Positions 1 to 6,947 of a stretch of 9,575 nucleotides of DNA are shown here, piece after piece. A program made the position numbers and the translations under genes. This DNA is from Candidatus Melainabacteria bacterium (GTDB taxonomy: Bacteria > Cyanobacteriota > Vampirovibrionia > Vampirovibrionales > JAJTHC01): positions 1 through 9,575 of the forward strand of contig JAPLIO010000132.1 in NCBI GenBank assembly GCA_026389055.1, read 5' to 3'. The notes beneath the pieces were generated by a model. That model was not told where the DNA came from. It worked only from the letters and a program-made list of their open reading frames with translations, and made no database searches. Position 1 is the first letter of the stretch, and every line of letters begins with the position of its first letter.

Positions 1-176
1 GCGGTTGTTTCCGTCTTTTTTTTGGTTTTCTTAAACACTTGCTTTGAAACCTGTCCTTTTATTCTGCATAGAGATGATTTTTGGGACAATTAATAACGGG
101 GCTTTTATTTTCATCACAATAACCCCACTCCTATACAACAGAATATGAAGCGATTGTTACATGGCTGAAGCAATGA

Positions 177-1409
177 TTACTCAGCTGAACCCAGTGCAAA
201 ATACCCCGAAAGCCCATCCACCAGCTGTTGTAGCTCCACTTCCGTATGGTTAGCACAAACCGAAACCCGCAACCGAGCCGTACCCACAGGCACCGTAGGC
301 GGGCGTATAGCCGAAAGCCACAACCCAAAACGCTCCATTAAAACCCCAGAAACCTGCACCACTAAAGCGTTTTCCCCCAACGTAATAGGGATAATTTGGC
401 TCTCACTTTTTGGCACCAAATAAGGAACCAACCGACCATCCAACAGCGTTTGCAATTGCGTTTGCAACCAAGCCACATTTTGCCATAAAGCCTCTCTATG
501 ATTGGGTTCTGACCGTACCACGCCAATCGCCGCCAAGTTCGCCGCCACCACGCTAGGAGGCATAGCCGTGGTGTAAATAAACCCCCGAGCCTTATTCGTC
601 AACCAATCCACCAACGCCTGAGACCCAGCCACATAGCCCCCAAACGACCCCAACCCCTTGCTAAACGTACCCATTTGCACGGCAATATGTTGCGAAACCC
701 CAAAGTGTTCTGCCAAACCGCTAGCCCGTTGCGAACCAAACAAGCCTGAGGCATGGGCTTCATCGAGGATAATTTCCGCCCCGTAGCGGTGTGCTAAACC
801 AACAAGGGCGGGCAAATCCACCCAATCGCCATCCATGGAAAAGAGGCTATCGGTTACAATCCATTTTGTGCCAGAAACCTTGCCCTCCAAGGCTTTGAGG
901 CGGGCTTCCAAGTGGTTCATATCGGCGTGTTTATAGCGAATGGTGGTTGCTTCCGCTAATCTGCACCCATCCACCAAGCTAGCGTGATTCCATTTATCCG
1001 CCAAAATGACATCTTCTTTTTGGCAGAGGGCTTGGAGGAGGGAGATATTTGCTTGATACCCCGAGCTGAAAACGAGTGCTGATTCCGTGTTTTTATAGCT
1101 AGCCACGGCGGATTCTAGGGCTAGATGCAGGTTTTTCGTGCCTGAAACCAATCGGGAAGATTGCCCGCCTGTACCGAATTGGTCGATGGCTGCGATGGCG
1201 GCTTGTTTGAGTTTGGGGTGTTGGGAAAGCCCGAGGTAATCGTTACTAGAAAAATTGATGAACGGTTTTTCATCAAATGCTCGGAGGGTTCGGCGGGCGT
1301 GGGTGGCTTCCAGCGTGGCAAGCCCGCCGAGGAGTTTAGATTGCAGGGGGGAGTTTAGGTGGTTCAAGGGGTTTGGGCTTCCAATTGGGATTTTGGGCAG
1401 TTTCAGCAT
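177..1409 (-). CDS. bioF: 8-amino-7-oxononanoate synthase (biotin biosynthesis)
   Basis: This 410-residue protein is a PLP-dependent alpha-oxoamine synthase. BioF condenses pimeloyl thioester with L-alanine, releasing CO2, to give 8-amino-7-oxononanoate, the first step of biotin ring assembly in the cytosol. Visible family marks are SSNDYLGL (residues 54-61), GTGGQSSRLVSGT (79-91) as the glycine-rich segment, the cofactor-stacking His in NHASL (H142), the PLP-ring Asp in DEAHASG (D216), and the Schiff-base Lys in TFSKGLGSFGG (K251). Length is slightly above the usual ~385, mainly from a short N-terminal extension. The start is the first in-frame ATG; its ribosome site is weak (GGTATGG just upstream). 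It diverges from the restriction-modification gene at 1498. No other biotin gene is in the window. Related enzymes such as 2-amino-3-ketobutyrate CoA ligase or serine palmitoyltransferase share the fold, but the motif set fits BioF best. Confidence 0.93.
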   Translation of the reverse strand: MLKLPKIPIGSPNPLNHLNSPLQSKLLGGLATLEATHARRTLRAFDEKPFINFSSNDYLGLSQHPKLKQAAIAAIDQFGTGGQSSRLVSGTKNLHLALESAVASYKNTESALVFSSGYQANISLLQALCQKEDVILADKWNHASLVDGCRLAEATTIRYKHADMNHLEARLKALEGKVSGTKWIVTDSLFSMDGDWVDLPALVGLAHRYGAEIILDEAHASGLFGSQRASGLAEHFGVSQHIAVQMGTFSKGLGSFGGYVAGSQALVDWLTNKARGFIYTTAMPPSVVAANLAAIGVVRSEPNHREALWQNVAWLQTQLQTLLDGRLVPYLVPKSESQIIPITLGENALVVQVSGVLMERFGLWLSAIRPPTVPVGTARLRVSVCANHTEVELQQLVDGLSGYFALGSAE

Positions 1410-1429
1410 TTACCATACCAAAAAATCGA

Positions 1430-1458
1430 TTAAAGTGCTGAAACGATTGTGATATAAT
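1430..1458 (+). promoter_or_regulatory. Extended -10 promoter of the restriction-modification gene
   Basis: A perfect -10 box TATAAT (1453-1458) is preceded by TG one base upstream (TGATATAAT), the extended -10 form. A weak -35 TTAAAG (1430-1435) lies at the ideal 17-bp spacing. Transcription would begin near 1465, giving a leader of about 33 nt with AAGGAA at 1482-1487 before the ATG at 1498. The same AT-rich stretch read on the minus strand offers TATTAT, so the bioF promoter may overlap here. That part is a guess. Confidence 0.6.
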
Positions 1459-1497
1459 ACGATAGTAAGGGTTTAAATAATAAGGAAATGGCATTCA

Positions 1498-4281
1498 ATG
1501 GTTTTAGAGGCAAGTACTCGGTATTTAATAGATACCATTTTAACCAACAAACGGTGGTGTTTAGATAGTGGTAGCAAAGACCGTAACGTCTTTTTAGAAG
1601 AACCTAAAAAGCACCATAAGGCACTGCTAAAAGGCAAACGCCCTGATTATGTTCTCTATCGTTCAGGGACAGACCAAGTATTAGCCATTATTGAAGCCAA
1701 AAAAGGCGGAGAACCCCTAGAACAAGCCTTAGAACAAGGTACGCAATACGCCAAAGTCTTAAATGCTCCGCTGGTGTTTGCTATGAATAACCGTTCTGCC
1801 ATGACTCGATATGTGGGTGAAGGGGTAGGGTATGGGCAAGAATTGATACTCAACGGTAAAGAAGTTCGTGAGCTATTAAGAGAAAAAGAATGCCTCAAGT
1901 TTTTAGAAGAACAAAGTAACGATGTTTACACCATTCCTAAGGAAGTTATTAAATCTCGGCAAGAACTGATTGGTATTTTCGCTAGCTTAAACGATGCACT
2001 TCGCAGAGAAGGATTAAGAGCAGGACTTGAACGCTTTAGCGAATTTGCTAACGTGCTATTCTTGAAATTGCTTTGTGAAAACGAAGAAGACCGGTTTACT
2101 TGGTGGGCTGACCTTAAAGGTACTAGCGATGCGTTTTTAATAGATGCTTTTAACACCTGTATGGCTAGGTTGGAAGATAAATACGGCGGTAATGTTTTTG
2201 AATCGTTAAATATTAAAGACCCACAAACATTGAAAACAATTATTCACCGCTTAGATACGCTTCAATTGAGTGAAATAGGGTCTGACGTTAAGGGGGATGC
2301 GTTTGAATATTTCATTAAAGCCAGTACTTCCAATAAAAATAATGATTTAGGGGAATACTTCACCCCAAGGCATATTGTTAGGGCGATGGTTAATTTAGTT
2401 GCTCCTAAATATGGTGAAACCGTTTATGACCCCTTCTGTGGTACAGGGGGCTTTTTAACCGAAAGTTATAATTACATTCGTGAAAATAGCCTGATTGATA
2501 CGGCTGAAAAAACAGAATTTTTAAAGCATCATACGCTTTATGGTACAGAAATTACAACGAACGCGCGTATCGCTAAAATGAGTATGATATTGCATGGCGA
2601 TGGGCATTCAGGGGTTACTCAACAAAATACCTTATTAAACCCTGTTGATCAGAAATATGATGTGATTATTACGAATATCCCATTTTCCTTAAAAGATGTT
2701 GGGGTTGAAAGTCAACTTTATCAAAATGGTTTAGCAAAAAATAGAGGGGATGGGGTTTGTTTGCTACACTGTTTAAGAGCTTTAAAACCGGGTGGCAGAA
2801 TGGCTGTAGTTGTACCAGAAGGCGTTCTGTTTAGAAAAGATATGCAACAAGTACGCCAGTTTTTAAAAGACCATGCGGATTTACAAGCCATTGTTTCGTT
2901 ACCCCAAGGGGTTTTTAACCCTTATACGGCTGTTAAAACATCTATCTTATATTTTGTGAATGCCCACAAACCCCAGGGGAAGCCTAATTATTGGTTCTTC
3001 AAAGTAGAAAATGATGGATATAGTTTAGATGCTCATCGTAGACCATTAAAAGGTATCAACGATTTATATAAATTAGAACGTACCAATATCCAAAAAGCTG
3101 AAAGAGAAAATAAGCTAGAAATTCTAAAAGAATCAGGATTTTTAGTGGGTACGACTAAAAAAACCACTTGGATAGTTAGCTCATTAGAATCAGAACAAAA
3201 AACCGCCGATATTAAATCTTTAGAAAATCTTGTAGCAGATAAAATAATTTCTGTAGCAAAAGGAAAAATGATTACAAAAGAAACAGCTAACACTTCGGGT
3301 AGTATTCCTGTTATTGCAGGTGGACAAAGCTCTCCCTATAATCATGATTGCTCTAATACAGTTCAAACCCCTTGTATTACAATGAGTGCTTCAGGTGCTT
3401 ATTCGGGGTACATCTGGTATCACGATACCGCTATTTGGGCTTCTGATTGTACTGTCCTTTACAGTGATGATAGTATTTTGAGAACAAAATACTTGTACCA
3501 TTTTCTAAAATATTCACAAGCAAGTATCTACAGTTTACAACGAGGCTCTGGTCAACCGCATGTTTACTGGAAAGATATTGATTCTTTTAGCCTACCTGTG
3601 TGTTCTGTTAAACAACAAGACGCTATCGTCCAAGAATTGGAGAGATATGATACGATTATTCGATCTGCTCAAACGATTTTAGATACTTGGAAACCCGAAA
3701 TACAAATAAACCCTGATTGGGCAACGGTTACTTTAGGAGAGGTAACTACTATTGAGTCAGGTGGAACTCCCAGTACACAAGAAAATACTTACTGGGAGGA
3801 TGGTACAATTCCTTGGGTTACATTAGTTGATATGAAACGTCCTTATCTGACCCAAACAGAGCGTCAAATATCAGAAAAAGGATTGAAAAATTCTAGTGCT
3901 AAATTATTACCTCTAAATACGGTTGTGTTCTCATCACGAGCTACTATTGGTCGTATTGCCATATCAAAAGTACCTTTGACAACGAATCAAGGTTTTAAGA
4001 ATTTTATTTGTACAGATAGAATTCTACCAGAGTATTTATACTATATACTGAAGCAGGATGTCATAAAAAAGGAAATTGAAACCTTGGCATCAGGAACGAC
4101 TTATTTAGAAATTAGTAAAACAGATATAGCTGGGGTATTTATTCCTCTTCCCTCTCTTGCTGAACAACAAGTGATTGTGGATGAATTAGAAGCCCAACGC
4201 ACCCTCATTGAACAACAAAAACAAGTCATTGAAACATTTACTGCCAAAAAAGAGCAACGATTGAAAGAGATTTTCGGTTAG
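1498..4281 (+). CDS. Single-chain restriction-modification enzyme: nuclease-methyltransferase-specificity fusion (type IIG/type I-like)
   Basis: This 927-residue protein joins three type I-derived modules. Residues 1-135 resemble the HsdR N-terminal nuclease: RPDYVLYR (D50) and AIIEAKK (E66, K68) form a PD-(D/E)xK site. Residues about 150-275 resemble the helical N-terminal part of HsdM. Residues 280-500 are an N6-adenine methyltransferase with motif X FTPRHIV (288-294), SAM-binding DPFCGTGGFL (311-320), and the catalytic tetrad NIPF (393-396) in place of the usual NPPF/NPPY. Residues 574-735 and 740-927 are two HsdS-like target-recognition domains, each ending in a helical spacer; the second begins with the characteristic TLGEVTTIESGGTPS. 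No DEAD-box translocase is present, so this is not HsdR. The layout matches AloI/CjeI-type R-M-S polypeptides, which bind bipartite sites, methylate adenine and cut unmodified DNA nearby. Target and cleavage activity cannot be read from the sequence. Base composition is visibly more AT-rich than bioF, consistent with horizontal acquisition. It converges with lepB. Confidence 0.88.
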   Translation: MVLEASTRYLIDTILTNKRWCLDSGSKDRNVFLEEPKKHHKALLKGKRPDYVLYRSGTDQVLAIIEAKKGGEPLEQALEQGTQYAKVLNAPLVFAMNNRSAMTRYVGEGVGYGQELILNGKEVRELLREKECLKFLEEQSNDVYTIPKEVIKSRQELIGIFASLNDALRREGLRAGLERFSEFANVLFLKLLCENEEDRFTWWADLKGTSDAFLIDAFNTCMARLEDKYGGNVFESLNIKDPQTLKTIIHRLDTLQLSEIGSDVKGDAFEYFIKASTSNKNNDLGEYFTPRHIVRAMVNLVAPKYGETVYDPFCGTGGFLTESYNYIRENSLIDTAEKTEFLKHHTLYGTEITTNARIAKMSMILHGDGHSGVTQQNTLLNPVDQKYDVIITNIPFSLKDVGVESQLYQNGLAKNRGDGVCLLHCLRALKPGGRMAVVVPEGVLFRKDMQQVRQFLKDHADLQAIVSLPQGVFNPYTAVKTSILYFVNAHKPQGKPNYWFFKVENDGYSLDAHRRPLKGINDLYKLERTNIQKAERENKLEILKESGFLVGTTKKTTWIVSSLESEQKTADIKSLENLVADKIISVAKGKMITKETANTSGSIPVIAGGQSSPYNHDCSNTVQTPCITMSASGAYSGYIWYHDTAIWASDCTVLYSDDSILRTKYLYHFLKYSQASIYSLQRGSGQPHVYWKDIDSFSLPVCSVKQQDAIVQELERYDTIIRSAQTILDTWKPEIQINPDWATVTLGEVTTIESGGTPSTQENTYWEDGTIPWVTLVDMKRPYLTQTERQISEKGLKNSSAKLLPLNTVVFSSRATIGRIAISKVPLTTNQGFKNFICTDRILPEYLYYILKQDVIKKEIETLASGTTYLEISKTDIAGVFIPLPSLAEQQVIVDELEAQRTLIEQQKQVIETFTAKKEQRLKEIFG

Positions 4282-4291
4282 TTGATTTGAA

Positions 4292-5557
4292 CTACTCCAC
4301 CCAGCCGAAGCGTTCGAGGGGCCAAAAGCGAACCCAAGCACGACCAATCACACGGTCTTTGGGGAGGAAGCCCCAAAATCGGCTATCCAAGCTATGGTTG
4401 CGGTTATCACCCATCATAAAATAATGGTCTTTCGGCACCACCACTTCCCCACAAAACAACTCCATCTTCGTACAAGAAGCCGCCACTTCCGCCGTGTAAG
4501 GCTCATTCAACCGCTCACCATTAATATAAACCCCATCATTCGGCTTCACATTAATCGTATCGCCCGGCAAGCCCACCAGCCGCTTAATATAAGCCACATC
4601 AATATTCGCCTCCTTCGGGTAAAAGCCCGAAAACCCAGTCGCCCGAAGATAAAGACTCCAAGGGTCAAACTTCAACGTCGTTATCGGTTCAGGCGGATAA
4701 AAAACCAAAATATCGCCCCGCTGAAACGGGCGAACCCAATGGCTCATTTTCTCAATAGCAATTCTATCCTGCACCTGCAAGCCCGGTAACATACTTTCAG
4801 AGGGTATCAACCGAGGTTCAAAAAAGCCCTGACGCAGAATAATCAACGCCAAGCTAACCGTAATCACAAACTGAACAGTCTCTTTCGTCAAAAAGCCAAT
4901 CATTCTAGGCAAATGAGTCGCCTTCACAATAGCCCCAGCCTTGCTGATATTATCAGTCGTTAAATCCACCGCCTGTAACAAAGGTCGCCATTCGGGCACA
5001 TCCAACTGTTGGATAGCATGCAACCAATCTTCCCATTCAATATGGGTAGCTTGGCGTTGATGAGCCATATAATTAGCATTCAACCAAACCTTAGATTGAG
5101 GCTGAAAGGCTTCCAAGGTTTCACGGTCTGGCGGAAAATCTAAAAACAACAACGATAACGCAAATCGCCCCAGCAAATTAGGGAGCGATTGAACCCAGTG
5201 AGCAAGCCGACTTTGAAAATCTGTTTTAATGGTAGACAATAACTGCTGTTGTAACGCAGTAACCCAACTAGCCTGTTGCGGTTTAGATAACCCCAACTGT
5301 TGCCACCAACAACTAAGCGTAGAAAACGGGTCTGCCCCCATTAGGGAGCCTAAAATCCAAGCCGTGTCTGAAAGGGGTAAGCCAACATCCACACACCATT
5401 GGGTGGCTTTTAATAAGGCAATTTCCAAGGCTTCACACAACGGTAAATAAGGCATGGCAACCGAAGGTTGAAGGGGGTTGCCGCCATGTTGAAAGGCATC
5501 TAACGGAGGGAAGGTTGCCATAGAAGCATTATGGTTAGGTAAAGTGGGGTTTGGCAT
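4292..5557 (-). CDS. lepB: Signal peptidase I with long N-terminal extension
   Basis: The C-terminal half is a type I signal peptidase, the membrane serine protease that removes signal peptides from Sec/Tat-exported proteins. One membrane helix spans about residues 224-246, followed by box B IPSESMLPGLQ with nucleophile S255, box C RGDILVFYPP (280-289), box D YIKRLVGLPGD with general base K325, and box E GDNRNHSLDSRFWGFLP (383-399). The PSESM form resembles cyanobacterial enzymes. The oddity is the 421-residue length: about 215 residues rich in Trp, Gln and Leu precede the membrane helix, with no recognisable domain, whereas many bacterial enzymes have only a short N-terminus. A TGA lies directly before the ATG in frame, so the start cannot be further upstream; M13 and M35 are alternatives but would leave most of the extension. 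The gene ends 10 bp from the stop of the convergent restriction-modification gene, with no evident terminator between them. Confidence 0.92.
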   Translation of the reverse strand: MPNPTLPNHNASMATFPPLDAFQHGGNPLQPSVAMPYLPLCEALEIALLKATQWCVDVGLPLSDTAWILGSLMGADPFSTLSCWWQQLGLSKPQQASWVTALQQQLLSTIKTDFQSRLAHWVQSLPNLLGRFALSLLFLDFPPDRETLEAFQPQSKVWLNANYMAHQRQATHIEWEDWLHAIQQLDVPEWRPLLQAVDLTTDNISKAGAIVKATHLPRMIGFLTKETVQFVITVSLALIILRQGFFEPRLIPSESMLPGLQVQDRIAIEKMSHWVRPFQRGDILVFYPPEPITTLKFDPWSLYLRATGFSGFYPKEANIDVAYIKRLVGLPGDTINVKPNDGVYINGERLNEPYTAEVAASCTKMELFCGEVVVPKDHYFMMGDNRNHSLDSRFWGFLPKDRVIGRAWVRFWPLERFGWVE

Positions 5558-5591
5558 TCAGGTATTCAATCATTTCCAACAAGTAAAAAAC

Positions 5592-5614
5592 TATAGTAGT
5601 TTTATTCTACTGTA
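5592..5614. promoter_or_regulatory. Inverted repeat upstream of lepB, possible operator
   Basis: TATAGTAG (5592-5599) and CTACTGTA (5607-5614) are complementary at 7 of 8 positions around a 7-nt AT spacer. The site lies 35 bp upstream of the lepB start, where a regulator could act. An accidental palindrome in AT-rich DNA is equally possible. Confidence 0.25.
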
Positions 5615-5650
5615 AGTACGGCAAACTAGCAAAGTATTCTAAAGTTGGGG

Positions 5651-5754
5651 TTTACATCATCGGCGGGACACCACGGGGGGTGTCCCCTACCGAGGGAGGA
5701 TGTTCAGATTACCGTAGGGGCGGTACCTCCGTGTACGCCCGCCTGAGATGTAAA
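5651..5754. repeat. GC-rich intergenic hairpin repeat with terminal inverted repeats
   Basis: The ends TTTACATC (5651-5658) and GATGTAAA (5747-5754) are exact inverted repeats that continue imperfectly into GGCGGG/CCCGCC, giving 15 of 17 matches. Inside are two hairpins: GGGACACC/GGTGTCCC (5665-5672 and 5679-5686, perfect 8-bp stem), and GGGC-GTAC/GTACGCCC (5718-5726 and 5733-5740, one-base bulge). The 104-bp element is far richer in GC than its surroundings. Its form resembles the small non-autonomous GC-rich palindromic repeats (GTAGGGGCG...CGCCC type) scattered in many bacterial genomes. Confidence 0.7.
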
Positions 5755-5760
5755 GCTAAA

Positions 5761-5789
5761 TACGCTATTCAACAGATCAATGAATATAA
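5761..5789. repeat. Possible decayed end of the TACC-type inverted-repeat element
   Basis: Read on the minus strand, this 29-bp stretch aligns without gaps to the left end of the element at 8317 at 19 of 29 positions, including a shared AATAGCGT block. The TACC tip is not conserved and no partner end was found to the left. It may be a remnant or chance similarity. Confidence 0.3.
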
Positions 5790-5889
5790 TTAAGGGTTTT
5801 ATAATTGCCCTCAAGTTATGATGATACCGTGCCGATAAGAGGAGTAATGCTTATCTAAAGCTTTTTTATGTTTCAATCCACTATACTAT

Positions 5890-5893
5890 AGGA
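5890..5893 (+). promoter_or_regulatory. Ribosome binding site fixing the prepilin start
   Basis: AGGA lies 7 nt before the ATG at 5901. An in-frame TAG (5889-5891) excludes any start further upstream. A nearby ATG at 5893 opens only a three-codon frame ending in TGA at 5902. This places the start upstream of the heptamer array. Confidence 0.6.
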
Positions 5894-5900
5894 TGATTTT

Positions 5901-6674
5901 ATGATATGCTTAAACCAGCAACCAGCAACCAGCAACCAGCAACCAGCAACCAGCAACCAGCAACCAGCAACCAGCAACCAGCAACCAGCAACCAACCAGC
6001 AACCAGCAACCAGCAACCAGCAACCAGCAACCAGCAACCAGCAACCAGCAACCAGCAACCAGCGTAAGCTAGGCTTTACCTTATCTGAACTACTAGTTAG
6101 TTTAGCCGTTTTGGGGTTAATAGCAGGGTTGACTGTTCCTTCTGTTGTCAATTCGGTAGATATTAGCAGGCAAAAAGCCGTGCTAAAAGAAGACATTCAA
6201 GCCATCAGTCAGATTATTCAAGAAGGCTACTTGGATGGTACGTTTGCAGGCATCAGCAACTGGAGCGTTCTTAATACAACCGACCCCATTGTACAGTATT
6301 TCACCAGTAAACTGGGTGGGGTAGTACGACAATGCCCTCGGGGAACAGTGGCTCCGCCCTGTAATATAAGGCACGGTTCTAGTGCCCCAAGTCATGCATA
6401 CAATGATCATTCTGCACGGTGGGTGATGAGTAACGGTACCACTCTCTCTCTCCTTGGGGCAGGTTACACAAACGCTAATTTTATACTGTTTACCCTCAAT
6501 AGTAAACCTCAATTAAACGATGGTGTTGGCCAACCAGTGGCTGTCGTTTGTAACGTTTCTGATAGTCCTGCTCTTTTGGCTCTTTACGGTACTTCTACTC
6601 TAAAACCAGCCCAATGTGGCCCTTGGTGGCCGCCTGATCCTAGTAACCCCATAACAGGGTCGCTATTTAGCTAA
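5901..6674 (+). CDS. Type IV prepilin-like protein with heptamer-repeat leader
   Basis: This 257-residue protein has a class III (prepilin) signal: RKLG followed by FTLSELLVSLAVLGLIAG, with cleavage expected between G58 and F59, E63 at mature position +5, and a hydrophobic helix to about residue 80. PilD-type peptidase would cut and N-methylate it, and it would enter a type IV pilus or type II secretion pseudopilus. The mature ~199 residues contain four Cys (C145, C154, C217, C239) that could form disulfides. No specific pilin class is assignable. The cytoplasmic leader is 58 residues, mostly iterations of QQPATSN encoded by the heptamer array, whereas prepilin leaders are usually much shorter. 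No ATG, GTG or TTG lies in frame between the repeat and the cleavage site, so translation must cross the repeat. The current frame is open (ON). No pilus assembly gene is adjacent. A weak terminator follows at 6845. Confidence 0.82.
   Translation: MICLNQQPATSNQQPATSNQQPATSNQQPATNQQPATSNQQPATSNQQPATSNQRKLGFTLSELLVSLAVLGLIAGLTVPSVVNSVDISRQKAVLKEDIQAISQIIQEGYLDGTFAGISNWSVLNTTDPIVQYFTSKLGGVVRQCPRGTVAPPCNIRHGSSAPSHAYNDHSARWVMSNGTTLSLLGAGYTNANFILFTLNSKPQLNDGVGQPVAVVCNVSDSPALLALYGTSTLKPAQCGPWWPPDPSNPITGSLFS
5913..6063. repeat. AACCAGC heptanucleotide tandem array (21 full units plus one partial)
   Basis: Eleven perfect copies of AACCAGC (5913-5989) are followed by a 4-bp partial unit AACC (5990-5993), then ten more perfect copies (5994-6063). 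Twenty-one bases encode QQPATSN, and because 7 is one more than a multiple of 3 the same heptapeptide cycle is read in every frame with no stop. The complete identity of copies suggests recent slippage-driven expansion. Heptanucleotide tandem repeats (STRR) are known from heterocystous cyanobacteria, but I do not claim this unit is one of them. Confidence 0.97.
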
Positions 6675-6705
6675 TTTATAGCTATTCCCAAACTGATACC
6701 CATTC

Positions 6706-6933
6706 TCATACCCATGCAAAGTTTGAATAGCGTGTTCTTTCATCGATTGTTGTTTCAGTCTTTAGCTGGTGGGTTTGAGGTTGGAGATTTCAGTAAAATC
6801 TAGGAAAATTAGGAGGGCAGATTTTCTGTCAGATGGTAAGGGTGAGCCATAAAAAACCTTGGCTTTTTAAGGGATTCTTGGGTAAACTATTGATAGCTAG
6901 TACAAGCCCACCTTAAACTGTTAATCGGTATTA
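6706..6933. mobile_element. MITE-like element, copy 1 (upstream of the TOPRIM gene)
   Basis: The left end (6706-6734) aligns without gaps to the left end of copy 2 (8317-8345) at 23 of 29 positions, and similarity continues through CTTTCATCGATTGT and GTCTTTAGCTGG to about 6777. The right end (6912-6933) matches the right end of copy 2 (8592-8613) at 18 of 22, ending in GGTATTA. The two ends of this copy are inverted relative to each other, with 15 of the outer 21 positions matching. TGATACCCAT at 6694-6703 is a near-duplicate of the tip at 6706-6715. There is no transposase and no coding capacity. It lies 31 bp after the prepilin stop and ends 3 bp before the ribosome site of the TOPRIM gene. 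Confidence 0.72.
6845..6868 (+). terminator. Weak rho-independent terminator candidate inside copy 1
   Basis: AGCCA (6845-6849) and TGGCT (6860-6864) form a 5-bp stem over a 10-nt A-rich loop, followed by TTTT (6865-6868). It would end transcripts from the prepilin gene. The stem is short, so it is tentative. Confidence 0.35.
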
Positions 6934-6935
6934 TT

Positions 6936-6942
6936 GAAGGAA
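6936..6942 (+). promoter_or_regulatory. Ribosome binding site deciding a TTG start
   Basis: GAAGGAA ends 5 nt before the TTG at 6948. There is no in-frame ATG until residue 380 and the first in-frame GTG is residue 43, so this well-placed site makes TTG the likely start. It abuts the right end of the upstream repeat element. Confidence 0.6.
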
Positions 6943-6947
6943 CTATT

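Larger units (their letters stand above)
5558..5900. other. 343-bp intergenic region between lepB and the prepilin gene
   Basis: No credible coding sequence is seen. It separates divergent lepB and the prepilin gene, so both promoters should lie here, but no convincing -35/-10 pair was found. TATAAT occurs at 5785-5790 and 5800-5805 without a well-spaced -35. The region also holds a possible operator-like inverted repeat, a GC-rich hairpin repeat and a decayed inverted-repeat end (listed separately). Confidence 0.6.

Noticed and set aside
97..126. Possible terminator after bioF
   Set aside because: GGGG...CCCC with weak AT pairing leaves unpaired bases and has no T-run on the minus strand. 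The 1-176 segment shows nothing else I can support.
4394..4789. 131-codon plus-strand frame inside lepB
   Set aside because: It lies antisense to well-conserved signal peptidase motifs, and its Arg/His/Ile-rich composition is typical of a shadow frame.
5834..5858. GATAAG/CTTATC hairpin holding AGGAG and a three-codon frame ahead of the prepilin
   Set aside because: Only 2 nt separate AGGAG from the ATG, which is too close for translation, and the 6-bp stem is not significant alone.
5913..6063. CRISPR array
   Set aside because: The units are 7 bp, directly abutting, with no spacers and no cas genes.
5873..6196. Minus-strand open frame of repeated LLVAGCW
   Set aside because: It is the reverse complement of the heptamer array, which is open in all six frames. 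There is no plausible ribosome site, and the opposite strand carries a clear prepilin.
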